From assembly GCA_016934395.1 (NCBI GenBank), contig JAFGSZ010000043.1:1-34011 (forward strand): 34,011 nucleotides of DNA, written 5' to 3'. The DNA is from Bacteroidales bacterium. Its GTDB lineage: Bacteria > Bacteroidota > Bacteroidia > Bacteroidales > UBA10428. The translations under genes were made by a program, and so were the position numbers. The stretch's first letter is position 1, and each line of letters begins with the position of its first letter. Positions 18,001 through 25,808 of the stretch are shown piece after piece. The notes beneath the pieces are model-generated. The model was not told the DNA's origin. It was given only the letters and a program-made list of their open reading frames with translations, and ran no database searches.

Positions 18001-19149
18001 AATAATCAGCGCGACTTTACAACAGATGTGTTAAACGAAAATTCACTATACCGAAGAATCGTATTTTCAGGTACTAACGACGAATGTATTGATACCAGTA
18101 GCACGGTTGAGGTTATGATGAACCCTTTACCTGTGGCTGACCTGGTTTCGCAAATAGATACCGTTTGTGCAGGTGAAAGTTACCCGGTTGAATATAATGT
18201 AAGCGGTAATGGGCCATGGGAAATTTTCATTGGTAATGGAATTGACTCAAAAATTGAATCGGTGAATGAAGGAAACGGAAATCTGCCCATAGTCCTGACA
18301 GTTACCGGCGAGGTTGTTTTACTGTCCGTAGTCGATGATAGTTTATGTGCTGCCGATTTATCCATGAGTTCCGGCAAGGTTGAAATTACTGCCTTTGAAG
18401 TTCCGCAGGCGAATGCTGGAATAGATAGTGCCAGTTGCGGGTTGGATTATACTTTACAGGCTATAGCAAGCGTAGGTCAGGGAATCTGGTCTGCAGATTT
18501 CGGCAACTTTGAAAATGAAACTTTGCCCTCAACTAAAGTAAGCGTGAATAATTATGGATCACATACATTTACATGGACAGAAAAAAACTGGGAATGTGAA
18601 GATTCTGATGAACTGGAGGTGGTTTTTTATGAACAACCAGACACCTCAGATGCAGGTAATTCTCAGGTACTCCATTATAATTTCAGTACTCAGCTAAATG
18701 CATTACCCGCCGATGTAGGTTCCGGAGTTTGGAGTTTTATTTTGGGTGACGGTGAATTCGAAGATTCAACCAACGCATATACAACAGTTAATTTTTCGGG
18801 AATTGGAAATTATATTTTACAATGGACCATAACTAATGGTGTATGTCCTTCAGTTTATGATACGATATATATTACATTAAACGACCTGGTAATTGAAAAA
18901 GGATTTTCTCCTAATGGCGATAATGTTAACGATCTGTTTATAATTGATGTTACCGGATCGGGCAATGCCGAGTTAACTATTTTTAACCGTTGGGGAAACA
19001 TTATTTATCATTCGGCTAATTATACACCGGAAAATTACTGGGATGGGAAAAATCAAAAAGGAAATGAAGTTCCTGAAGACACATATTTTTATATTCTCAA
19101 AGAACAAAATAATCGGGTTCGCCAGGGTTTTGTTGAGTTAAGGAGGTAA
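15082..19149 (+). CDS. Secreted repeat protein with T9SS type B sorting domain (CHU_C)
   Basis: 1355-residue surface protein read from a TTG codon. An in-frame TGA sits immediately upstream (15079-15081) and the first internal Met is past residue 60, while the TTG start yields a good signal peptide (RKSSLILLLCLVSSILNAQ, cleavage near 20). Order: beta-rich N-terminal part (25-200); glycine-rich block (about 230-395) with several runs of Gly; six Ig-like repeats of about 94 residues (about 447-1017), each with a leading Cys, GGxGSYxYxW and a YSPGxLTDSTYYRR motif; two further beta domains; and a C-terminal type B sorting domain (about 1269-1355: KGFSPNGDNVNDLFII, IFNRWGNIIYH, WDGK, VPEDTYFYIL). 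It should cross the outer membrane by the T9SS and stay at or leave the surface. The next gene is a PorP/SprF-like protein, the known partner class for type B cargo. No enzyme motif found; adhesin-like role is inferred. Confidence 0.9.
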   Translation: MRKSSLILLLCLVSSILNAQLIINGIVNQYLAVDSVVNGGDAVFLPSTDGLSNFSAEDKVLLIQMTGYTLANPPDWQLNPGNRGLPNSVGKYEFLVIESIDAGQQKITFTANFINSYKNGEKFQLVKIIESEYATVSGGELKAKEWDGTTGGIVALVVYKKLTLNSGINVSSQGFLGANPLADYTGGCRIQPGGLDIMYFRFDQLNRAGIKGEGIINADFDHPYGAGRNHNGGGGGNGLYAGGGGGSNFGVGGYGGIQSCSELLQASGGFNYTETNFYKVAAGSNSVIMGGGGGSSTENSGLSRLGNKGGDGGGIVFIITDTLVSASSSIKADGQNVTGTATAGGSGGGGGGSIILDVNTYIGSLSLSAKGGNGGATGPDCAGSGGGGGGGVILYTGTTAPPATITLSGGTVGAVGSGCGLYTGSSGNAGGSGDSATIVLNGFLFNIIEGIDTVCEGLSPNTVSGSIPKGGNGSFSYQWQKRGISESSWTNVGTLQDSLYYSPGPLNETTYFRRYVTGTVVSVLQTDTSKTVEIFVYPKIANNELYVTDTICMLETPGLLTGGAVSGGGGAGSYEYTWERSTNQMAWMQVSASDSYTEGNLSINQYYRRIVTSTIYCTDTSEIDTITVLSFISNNNFITFDTTICYNLDAGTLSPENVSGGDGTYSYQWLSRSNSGAWSSIASTDVAAYSPGILTDSTHYRRIVFSGNDNACIDTSGTKSVFVLPAISGNTLISDSTLYCYQDTPGIITGEPGLAGGDGSFEYIWFKKQSYGDFEIISGAIGFDYSPIGAYTDTTTFRRRVISGDYDACIDESNELVIKVIPEITNTLLSTEQSICENSIPQPLTENEPSGGAGPGSYSYEWQYRETGSALWQSASGTNFQQSYSPGPLTDSTYYRRQVSSEICSKTSNPVLIEVFPSIQNNLVLGGSLQYTCFNTSRALSGTTPAGGQPGDNPRYLWEKSLDGNTWQDGAGANNQRDFTTDVLNENSLYRRIVFSGTNDECIDTSSTVEVMMNPLPVADLVSQIDTVCAGESYPVEYNVSGNGPWEIFIGNGIDSKIESVNEGNGNLPIVLTVTGEVVLLSVVDDSLCAADLSMSSGKVEITAFEVPQANAGIDSASCGLDYTLQAIASVGQGIWSADFGNFENETLPSTKVSVNNYGSHTFTWTEKNWECEDSDELEVVFYEQPDTSDAGNSQVLHYNFSTQLNALPADVGSGVWSFILGDGEFEDSTNAYTTVNFSGIGNYILQWTITNGVCPSVYDTIYITLNDLVIEKGFSPNGDNVNDLFIIDVTGSGNAELTIFNRWGNIIYHSANYTPENYWDGKNQKGNEVPEDTYFYILKEQNNRVRQGFVELRR
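16234..16254 (+). repeat. (GGT)7 microsatellite in the glycine-rich block
   Basis: Seven uninterrupted GGT triplets, in frame, encode Gly385-Gly391 of the surface protein. Gain or loss of a unit would change only the number of glycines. Other Gly runs nearby use mixed codons. Confidence 0.8.
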
Positions 19150-20061
19150 ATGAGAAGATTAATTTCCATATCATTTGTAGTCTTTGTAGTTTGTTTGCAG
19201 GTATTTTCACAATATTCACAAACCTCAAATAACTACATGTATAACGGGTTAATTATAAACCCTTCTGTTGTTGGTAGTGAGGAGGTTCTGTCGGCAACTT
19301 TAATGTATCGTAATCAGTGGATGGGGCTTGAAGGGGCGCCGGTTACCCAAACTTTTACTGTACACAGTCCGCTGAAAGATGAAAAGATTGCGCTGGGCTT
19401 ACTAGTGCAAAATGAAAAAATAGGAATCCGAAGCTATACAAACATTTATGTAAATTACGGGTTCAGGATCAAAATGGGCTCCGGCAAATTATCACTTGGG
19501 TTAAGGGCAGGTATATTAACCGGAAAACAGGAAAATATCGATTTGGAAACTTATGATATCGCTTTTAATGAAGAAAATCACAAGTATTTCCTGCCAAATT
19601 TTGGATTAGGCGGATATTATTATTCAAAAGATTTTTTTGCCGGAATATCAATTCCAACAATTCTGGGATTTCGCAGCAACGTTTCAGACGGTCGATATCA
19701 GATTTATAATGATATTAAAAAATACACCATTCATTTTCACACCGGAAAAACATTCACTCTTTCTGGCGCATTAAAAATGCAGCCGGTACTTTTAGTAAAA
19801 TATTCAATGGTATCAATGGTTCAGATGGATGTTGGATTGAACGCAATTTATAAAGATTTTTATACAGGAGGATTGATGTTTCGCAGCAGCGATGCCTTAA
19901 TTGTTATGGCAAATGCAAAACTTACACCGCAACTCAGAATAGGATTATCATATGATTATTGTATCGGTAAGCTCAGTAAATATAATAACGGTTCAATGGA
20001 AGTAATAATTCAATACCGTTTTGGATACCAGGTAAATACTACAAGTTTAAGAAACTTTTAA
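19150..20061 (+). CDS. PorP/SprF-family type IX secretion membrane protein
   Basis: 303 residues: signal peptide (about 1-20, ending VFSQ) and a beta-barrel outer-membrane protein. The N-terminus of the mature chain (NNYMYNGLIINPSVVGSEEVLSATLMYRNQWMGLEGAP, here split by position 28-64) is the PorP/SprF signature, and the C-terminus ends in aromatic strands (SMEVIIQYRFGYQ). Family members act in secretion or surface anchoring of T9SS cargo with type B sorting domains, for example SprF with SprB. The ATG follows the previous stop codon directly (0 bp), and AGGAGG at 19141-19146 gives a rare clear Shine-Dalgarno 3 bp before the start, so reinitiation after the cargo gene is likely. The pairing suggests this protein is dedicated to the upstream cargo. 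Confidence 0.9.
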   Translation: MRRLISISFVVFVVCLQVFSQYSQTSNNYMYNGLIINPSVVGSEEVLSATLMYRNQWMGLEGAPVTQTFTVHSPLKDEKIALGLLVQNEKIGIRSYTNIYVNYGFRIKMGSGKLSLGLRAGILTGKQENIDLETYDIAFNEENHKYFLPNFGLGGYYYSKDFFAGISIPTILGFRSNVSDGRYQIYNDIKKYTIHFHTGKTFTLSGALKMQPVLLVKYSMVSMVQMDVGLNAIYKDFYTGGLMFRSSDALIVMANAKLTPQLRIGLSYDYCIGKLSKYNNGSMEVIIQYRFGYQVNTTSLRNF

Positions 20062-20065
20062 GTAA

Positions 20066-21505
20066 ATGATCAGATTACGAATAATATTTTTTCTGACAAC
20101 ATATTTGTTAATCCAAAATTTCATCTATTCTCAGGAGTACTTTAAAACTGACAGACTATCTGCTAACACAAGGCAATATAGTGAAATAGCCCCGGCATTT
20201 TATCACAAGGGTCTTGTATTTTCTTCCAACAGGAAAGATGATATGCTTATAAATACAAAAAGCGCTGATAATAATTACTTATATAATTTGTACCAGATCC
20301 AGAGCAAAGGGGGCAAACGCTGGAATACCGCCTCAAAATTATCCAAAACAATCAACTCAAGATATGATGAAGGGGCAGCTTCATTCGATTCTTCTTTTAC
20401 TATAATGTATTTTACAAGAACCAAGGATGTTTCAAAAGCTATTGGCGATAAAATTAGTGCAGATTCAACACATGGTATTTTTATAGCAGAATTTGCAAAT
20501 GGTGAATGGACCAATATCAGGCCATTTGAATATAATAAAGAATTTTATAATACCGGGTTTCCTTTTCTAAGCCTTGACGGGCAAACCTTATTTTATTGTT
20601 CAGATGAGCCTGGTGGCTTGGGTGGATATGATATTTATGTTTGTAAAAAAGAGAATAATACCTGGCAAACTCCCGAGCACCTTGGACCTGTTATAAACAG
20701 CCCCGAACATGATGTGTTTCCCTTTTACCATTCAGGCAACAGGTTGTATTTTTCATCAAGAGGTCATAAAGGCTTTGGAGGATTAGATATATTTTACTCA
20801 GATTTTATAGATGGTACCTGGAAGGAACCTGTAGACATGCCGGATCCTTTTAATTCGGAATTCGATGATTTTGGTTTAGTATTAAACGAAACCATGGATA
20901 CGGGATATTTTTCGTCCAACAGGCAGGGCACGGATGACATCTATAAAATTTATACTACGCTTCCAACCTTTACAGAGTGTCGTCCCCAGGAAGAAAATGA
21001 CTATTGTTATATCTTTTATGAAACCGGGAGTTTGAATCTTGATACCACTTCTTTGAAATATGAGTGGGATCTTGGTGATGGCGCAAAAGTCAGGGATATG
21101 GAAGCAAATCATTGTTTTGCCGGCCCCGGATTTTATAAAATTAGTTTAAATGTAATTGATACGCTTACCGGAGATATTTACTTTAGCGAAGCAAGTTATG
21201 ATTTGAATATTGAAGATATTGAACAACCCTATATCACTGCCCCGGATACCGGGTTTGTTAACGAAAAAATACAGTTTGACGGATTAAAATCAAATTTAAA
21301 GGATTTTAATATTGAACAATATGTGTGGGATTTTAATGACGGAACCTGGGCTGATGATTCGCTTGTGTTTCATTCATTTACAAAACCGGGAGAGTATTTT
21401 ATAAAATTAGGATTGATTAGTGAAACAACAGGCAGAAGAGAGAAACCTAAAAAGGAATGTGTTACTAGAAAAATTGTAGTATTAGATACTAGAGAAAATC
21501 AATAA
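20066..21505 (+). CDS. Exported PD40 beta-propeller plus PKD-domain protein
   Basis: 479 residues with a signal peptide at about 1-22 (cut near IYSQ). Residues about 40-310 contain WD40-like PD40 repeats, recognisable as GLVFSSNRKD, FTIMYFTRT, GQTLFYCSDEPGGLGGYDIY, NRLYFSSRGHKGFGGLDIFYSD and TGYFSSNRQGTDDIY. Two PKD-like modules follow, centred on YEWDLGDG (about 331-338) and YVWDFNDGTW (about 418-427), each ending in a GxYxIxL strand. The architecture resembles PorE/OmpA-type T9SS accessory proteins, but the OmpA peptidoglycan-binding domain they carry is absent here and the chain ends after the second PKD. It starts 4 bp after the PorP/SprF gene, so it belongs to that operon. A periplasmic scaffold for secretion or anchoring is the likely role, by context. 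Confidence 0.85.
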   Translation: MIRLRIIFFLTTYLLIQNFIYSQEYFKTDRLSANTRQYSEIAPAFYHKGLVFSSNRKDDMLINTKSADNNYLYNLYQIQSKGGKRWNTASKLSKTINSRYDEGAASFDSSFTIMYFTRTKDVSKAIGDKISADSTHGIFIAEFANGEWTNIRPFEYNKEFYNTGFPFLSLDGQTLFYCSDEPGGLGGYDIYVCKKENNTWQTPEHLGPVINSPEHDVFPFYHSGNRLYFSSRGHKGFGGLDIFYSDFIDGTWKEPVDMPDPFNSEFDDFGLVLNETMDTGYFSSNRQGTDDIYKIYTTLPTFTECRPQEENDYCYIFYETGSLNLDTTSLKYEWDLGDGAKVRDMEANHCFAGPGFYKISLNVIDTLTGDIYFSEASYDLNIEDIEQPYITAPDTGFVNEKIQFDGLKSNLKDFNIEQYVWDFNDGTWADDSLVFHSFTKPGEYFIKLGLISETTGRREKPKKECVTRKIVVLDTRENQ

Positions 21506-21620
21506 GCTAATTTTTATAATATCAATTATAAAGTTATATTTAGTACAAAAAAATTTAAACAGGTATAATTATTAAGAAAATATTAAGTTATTATGAATAG
21601 TGTATTTTTTAGAATTAGCT

Positions 21621-21628
21621 TAAATTTG
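21621..21628 (+). promoter_or_regulatory. Possible -7 element just before the 328-residue gene
   Basis: TAAATTTG matches TAnnTTTG exactly but ends 8 bp before the ATG at 21637, so the message would be nearly leaderless, or the ATG at 21643 is used. The 131-bp gap 21506-21636 also holds an AT-only hairpin that I do not regard as a terminator. Confidence 0.3.
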
Positions 21629-21636
21629 ACTATATA

Positions 21637-22623
21637 ATGGATATGTTCAGGAGGAGTATTATAAGCGTTATTCTTGTATTTTCAGTGTTTAATTATTATT
21701 CAGATATTTATGCGCAACCGGTTCCTGCCGGAGATGAAAATATACCGTACTTAATGACTTTTGGTCCAAAATCGGAAACATCGTGGGGGGATGATGATTT
21801 TTCACAAACTTTCTTTTTCTTTATCCCAAAGGATTTTGTTGAACCTATTTTTATTCGTGTTTATGATCCGGATACCGGTGGAGAGCTGGATGAACTAAAT
21901 GGCGTGTTCGACTCAAAAACTATGTATTCAGTTTATGGTGGCAAAGGATGCTTTTCTGATGCGGATGCAAAAGAAACCCAGCCCCAGGGTAATTATAAAA
22001 GCGGGAATTTCCTTGCCACAAGAACTTTTGGAGTAAATCCTAAATTGGATAAAAACTGGTATACGTTTGGTCCTTTTAATCCTACTGAAGGCGAATTTGA
22101 TGCGAAGTTCGATGGTTATATTTTTAAGGTTATTGCTGATGGCATAGCCGGGGATGACGGAAATTTATACCGTTACTACTTAAGTACCCAATATGACGAA
22201 AACAAAGCAGTGGAAGGGGCCAATGCGTTTGCCTATGAATATTCTTTCAGGATGCATGATGACCCCAATGAAGTATCGCACATTTACCCCTATGTTGATG
22301 ACCGGACTATTAGTGTTAAGCTTATGAATTTCGACTGGGATAACGATGGATTTATCCGAACCGTTTCAGTAGCCAGAAAGGGTCAGCTAATTAAAGTTTC
22401 GAATGAAGACAATTGGGTTGAAGATGAATTTAAAATTTATGATGAAGAAAAAAACACGTCGCTCGATATTCAATTTATTAAACGAAAAAATCCCCCGGTA
22501 AGAAATAATAATGTAGTCGTAAATGTTCGAAATCAGTATGGTGAATTACTGCCTTTTTACGTAATTCCGATCGGAGGTGTACCAAAGTATAAATATGGTA
22601 TCGGCGTGAGAAAAGAGAAATAA
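21637..22623 (+). CDS. Exported protein of unknown family with calcium-loop-like motifs
   Basis: 328 residues; signal peptide about 1-26 (RRSIISVILVFSVFNYYSDIYA, cleavage before QPVPAG). No family recognised. The mature chain is acidic and aromatic with alternating hydrophobic residues, so mostly beta. Two segments look like calcium loops: DPDTGGELDE (77-86) and DWDNDG (233-238), the latter a canonical DxDxDG loop. A single Cys is present near 106 (GKGCFSD). It starts 131 bp after the PD40 gene and ends 32 bp before the propeller-phosphatase gene, which suggests cotranscription with the latter. Possible roles are a periplasmic or surface partner of the receptor or of the T9SS module; neither is proved. 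Met3 (21643) is an alternative start. Confidence 0.85.
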   Translation: MDMFRRSIISVILVFSVFNYYSDIYAQPVPAGDENIPYLMTFGPKSETSWGDDDFSQTFFFFIPKDFVEPIFIRVYDPDTGGELDELNGVFDSKTMYSVYGGKGCFSDADAKETQPQGNYKSGNFLATRTFGVNPKLDKNWYTFGPFNPTEGEFDAKFDGYIFKVIADGIAGDDGNLYRYYLSTQYDENKAVEGANAFAYEYSFRMHDDPNEVSHIYPYVDDRTISVKLMNFDWDNDGFIRTVSVARKGQLIKVSNEDNWVEDEFKIYDEEKNTSLDIQFIKRKNPPVRNNNVVVNVRNQYGELLPFYVIPIGGVPKYKYGIGVRKEK

Positions 22624-22655
22624 CAATATCCATCAACGAAAAATATGACCCTAAA

Positions 22656-25600
22656 ATGAAAAAAATTGTTCTGTATATTTTAATTCTGGGTGTACATCTT
22701 TCTTTATTGGGTCAGAACTATAAATTTAAGAAATTTGGTATACAGGAAGGTATTTGTCATCCTTTTATTTATACCATAAATCAGGATAAAAATGGCTTTA
22801 TCTGGATGGGCACAGGTGAAGGTTTATGTAAATTTAACGGGTTTAATTTTTATTCTGTTACCCCGGACGATTCAATTTCGGGGGTTATTGTTAATGTGAT
22901 AAAAAAAGACAAAAATCAAAATCTTTGGTTTGGTTATAACGATGGTACAACATTAGTTTACGATGGTACGGAATTTCAACGTATTACCTTTTCGGGAAAT
23001 ATATCCGGTGCAATAACCGATATTATTCAATTGCCAGGCATGAATATATTAATTGCAACCCAGAATAACGGGGTCTGGATCGTTGATAATAATTTTAGCG
23101 CTAAAGCAATAAAGGGTATTCCAGATGAAAATATATTAACATCCTTAGGATGTAATGAGAGCCATTTGCTGGTAGGTTGCCAGGAAGGTTTATTCGTTTA
23201 CACCTTGCCGGATGATAAAGATTCCGTACTTTTTTTATCTGAGATACAGGAATTTTCTTATACAAAAATTCAGAGTTTACAAAAAAGAAATAACAGCAAT
23301 TCTTTCTGGATGGCGACAGAAGATGAAGGGCCGTATTTACTTGAATTCGATGAAAATAAATATAAGGCAAAAAAAATTGGCGATAAATTTAATCTGGGAA
23401 ACGAAAATGTCCAGCACATTTTTGAAGACAGAAACTCAAATATATGGTTAAGCACATTAATGCACGGTTTGGTTTACCTTTCATCGCCCAATACTAATGG
23501 AGAATTTACAAAAATTATTAAATACAATAATGAAAACGGATTGGGTATCAATTTTATAAAACAGGTATTCGAAGATTATGAAGGAAATATCTGGATAGCA
23601 ACGTACGGTGAAGGTCTTCTTAATTTAATAGACCAGGCATTTGTGTTTTACAATTTTCCCCAGGAACCCATTAAAAATAATATTCTGGCAATTAGTGGAA
23701 ACGACAGCATTGTTTGGATTGGAGGAGTTTCGGGCATTATCAAAACCACATTTATCGATGGGAGTTTTCAAAAGGTGTTTAGTCAGGCTAATGGTTTACC
23801 AAACGACCAGGTTACTGCACTTTTTTTTGATCAGCCCAATGATATATTATGGATTGGAACAAATAACAATGGGTTATATTCACTAAACCTGAAAAATGAA
23901 AAAATTGCTAAATTTTATCATGCGCCCAATAACCTGGGAAATTCAATTAACAGTTTAACAAGCGACGGTGAAAATGTGTATCTCGCTACAAAAGATGGCA
24001 TTCACATTATCCAGATAAACACTAAAAAACATTACCATTATACTACCTTAAACGGTGTTCCCCATAACGATATCGAGCAAATATTTCTTAACTCCGAAAA
24101 CCGGTTAGTGTTTGCCACCCGTTCAAACGGATTATATGAAATTGATGAAAGAGGCGAAGTCAACAGTTATCTCAGGGCCGGAAATATTGAACTGGAATTT
24201 AATTCCATTACTCAGGATTATTCCGGTAAATTCTGGGCATCTACCTACGGTTCCGGAGTATTTTATTTTTTAACAGACACAGTAATTAATATTACTGCGC
24301 GCCAGGGTTTAAAATCGAATTATTGTTACAGTATTATTGCAGCAGATAGTACCGGTATTTGGGTAGGGCACCGGTTAGGATTAAGTCGTATAAATGTTGA
24401 TGACTACAGTGTTAAAGTTTATGACGTAAATCTTGGAATTACCGGTGATTGTAATCTGAATTCAGTGTATAAAGATCAATCAGGAACAATATATTTTGGA
24501 ACAACAGACGGGCTCATCCGCTACCAAAGTAATAAAGACCGGGAAAATGTTATTGCTCCCCAAACGAATATCACGCGAATTATTATTTCAGATAAAGAAT
24601 ACCCGGTTAAAAAAGAAATTGTATTGCCATATTCTGCATACAAAATACGTTTTGAATTTTTGGGTCTGAGCTATCGAAATCCCGAAGGTGTGAGTTATAA
24701 ATATAAATTAGAAGGTTACGATCTGGACTGGTCTGATATAACCCGCCAAAACTTTGCATTATACCCCAGAGTTGAAGATGGTGATTATACTTTTAAACTA
24801 ATTGCATTTAATGAGAATGGTATTGCTATTGAAGCGCCGGTTGAGTTAAAATTATCAATAAAACTGCCCTTCTGGAAAACCTGGTGGTTTATAACCCTGT
24901 TTGTTCTCTTTTTAATTATACTGGTATTTACCATTATTAAAATCCGTGAACGGAAACAAAGGCAATTACAGGAATATCTTGAAACAAAGCTTGAAGAACG
25001 CACACGGGAAGTTGTTGAACAAAAAGAAGAGATCGAAATTAAAAATAAAGATATCACCGACAGTATTAATTATGCTCAAAGAATACAGTCGAGTATTTTA
25101 CCGCCGATTCAAAAGTTGCATCAGAATTTTTCCGGATCGTTTGTATTTTACCAGCCCAGAGATATTGTGAGTGGTGATTTTTACTGGTTTGACAAGGTGG
25201 ATAACAATAAGTTTGTAATTGTATGTGCCGATTCTACCGGGCATGGTGTTCCGGGAGCCTTTATGTCAATGATAGGTACTACACTGATAAAGGATATAAT
25301 AATGCGGGGCAATGTGCAATCTCCTTCAGAAATTCTCCGGAGCCTTGATCATGAATTGCGCATCACGTTAAATCAGAATGTTGAAGCCGAGAAATCGAAC
25401 GACGGGATGGATATTATTGTATGCGAGGTGAATATACAAACAAATTACCTTCGGTATGCTTCTGCTATGCGTCCCATGATTATTTATAAAGACAATGAAC
25501 TTCTATATGTTAAAGGAAGCCGAAGCTCAGTTGGCGGACATTACGATAAAGAAGATAAAATATTTCAGGATTCCGGTTTGCAGCTAAGCAAAGGAGATAT

Positions 25601-25808
25601 CCTGTATATGTTTTCTGATGGGTATCCAGACCAGTTTGGAGGCCCCATGGGGAAAAAGTTCAAAATGGTGCGATTAAAAAACCTGTTAATTGACATTCAC
25701 GGAAAGCCCATGGAAGAGCAGTACAATTATGTGAAGAGTTCATTTAATTTATGGAAAGAAAACCACGAACAGGTGGATGATGTATTGTTTATGGGATTAA
25801 AACTTTAA
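22656..25808 (+). CDS. Periplasmic propeller / Y_Y_Y receptor fused to SpoIIE-type PP2C phosphatase
   Basis: 1050 residues. After a signal peptide (1-19, ending LLGQ) come Reg_prop repeats, seen as FIWMGTGEGLCKFNG, NLWFGYNDG, NIWLSTLMHGL, NIWIATYGEGLLNL, ILWIGTNNNGLYSL, KFWASTYGSGVFYF and IYFGTTDGLIRY, then a Y_Y_Y module (about 650-735: YKYKLEGYDLDW, DGDYTFKLIAFNENG), one helix (743-764), a coiled coil (about 770-810) with the usual SINYAQRIQSSILPP junction, and a SpoIIE/RsbU-type serine phosphatase (about 830-1050). Metal-site acidic residues are in DIVSGDF, ADSTGHG (Asp859) and SDGYPDQFGG (Asp988). The output is thus protein-serine/threonine dephosphorylation, probably of an anti-sigma-factor antagonist or similar partner, not a histidine kinase relay. 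No such partner is encoded nearby. It likely reports a periplasmic condition; ligand unknown. Confidence 0.92.
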   Translation: MKKIVLYILILGVHLSLLGQNYKFKKFGIQEGICHPFIYTINQDKNGFIWMGTGEGLCKFNGFNFYSVTPDDSISGVIVNVIKKDKNQNLWFGYNDGTTLVYDGTEFQRITFSGNISGAITDIIQLPGMNILIATQNNGVWIVDNNFSAKAIKGIPDENILTSLGCNESHLLVGCQEGLFVYTLPDDKDSVLFLSEIQEFSYTKIQSLQKRNNSNSFWMATEDEGPYLLEFDENKYKAKKIGDKFNLGNENVQHIFEDRNSNIWLSTLMHGLVYLSSPNTNGEFTKIIKYNNENGLGINFIKQVFEDYEGNIWIATYGEGLLNLIDQAFVFYNFPQEPIKNNILAISGNDSIVWIGGVSGIIKTTFIDGSFQKVFSQANGLPNDQVTALFFDQPNDILWIGTNNNGLYSLNLKNEKIAKFYHAPNNLGNSINSLTSDGENVYLATKDGIHIIQINTKKHYHYTTLNGVPHNDIEQIFLNSENRLVFATRSNGLYEIDERGEVNSYLRAGNIELEFNSITQDYSGKFWASTYGSGVFYFLTDTVINITARQGLKSNYCYSIIAADSTGIWVGHRLGLSRINVDDYSVKVYDVNLGITGDCNLNSVYKDQSGTIYFGTTDGLIRYQSNKDRENVIAPQTNITRIIISDKEYPVKKEIVLPYSAYKIRFEFLGLSYRNPEGVSYKYKLEGYDLDWSDITRQNFALYPRVEDGDYTFKLIAFNENGIAIEAPVELKLSIKLPFWKTWWFITLFVLFLIILVFTIIKIRERKQRQLQEYLETKLEERTREVVEQKEEIEIKNKDITDSINYAQRIQSSILPPIQKLHQNFSGSFVFYQPRDIVSGDFYWFDKVDNNKFVIVCADSTGHGVPGAFMSMIGTTLIKDIIMRGNVQSPSEILRSLDHELRITLNQNVEAEKSNDGMDIIVCEVNIQTNYLRYASAMRPMIIYKDNELLYVKGSRSSVGGHYDKEDKIFQDSGLQLSKGDILYMFSDGYPDQFGGPMGKKFKMVRLKNLLIDIHGKPMEEQYNYVKSSFNLWKENHEQVDDVLFMGLKL

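Noticed and set aside
16420-18130. Tandem DNA repeats or CRISPR-like array
   Set aside because: The repetition is at protein level with period near 94 residues; nucleotide units are diverged and coding.
21506-21560. Terminator hairpin after the PD40-PKD gene
   Set aside because: The pairing is purely A-T (TTTATAAT with ATTATAAA) in AT-rich DNA, so it is likely chance.
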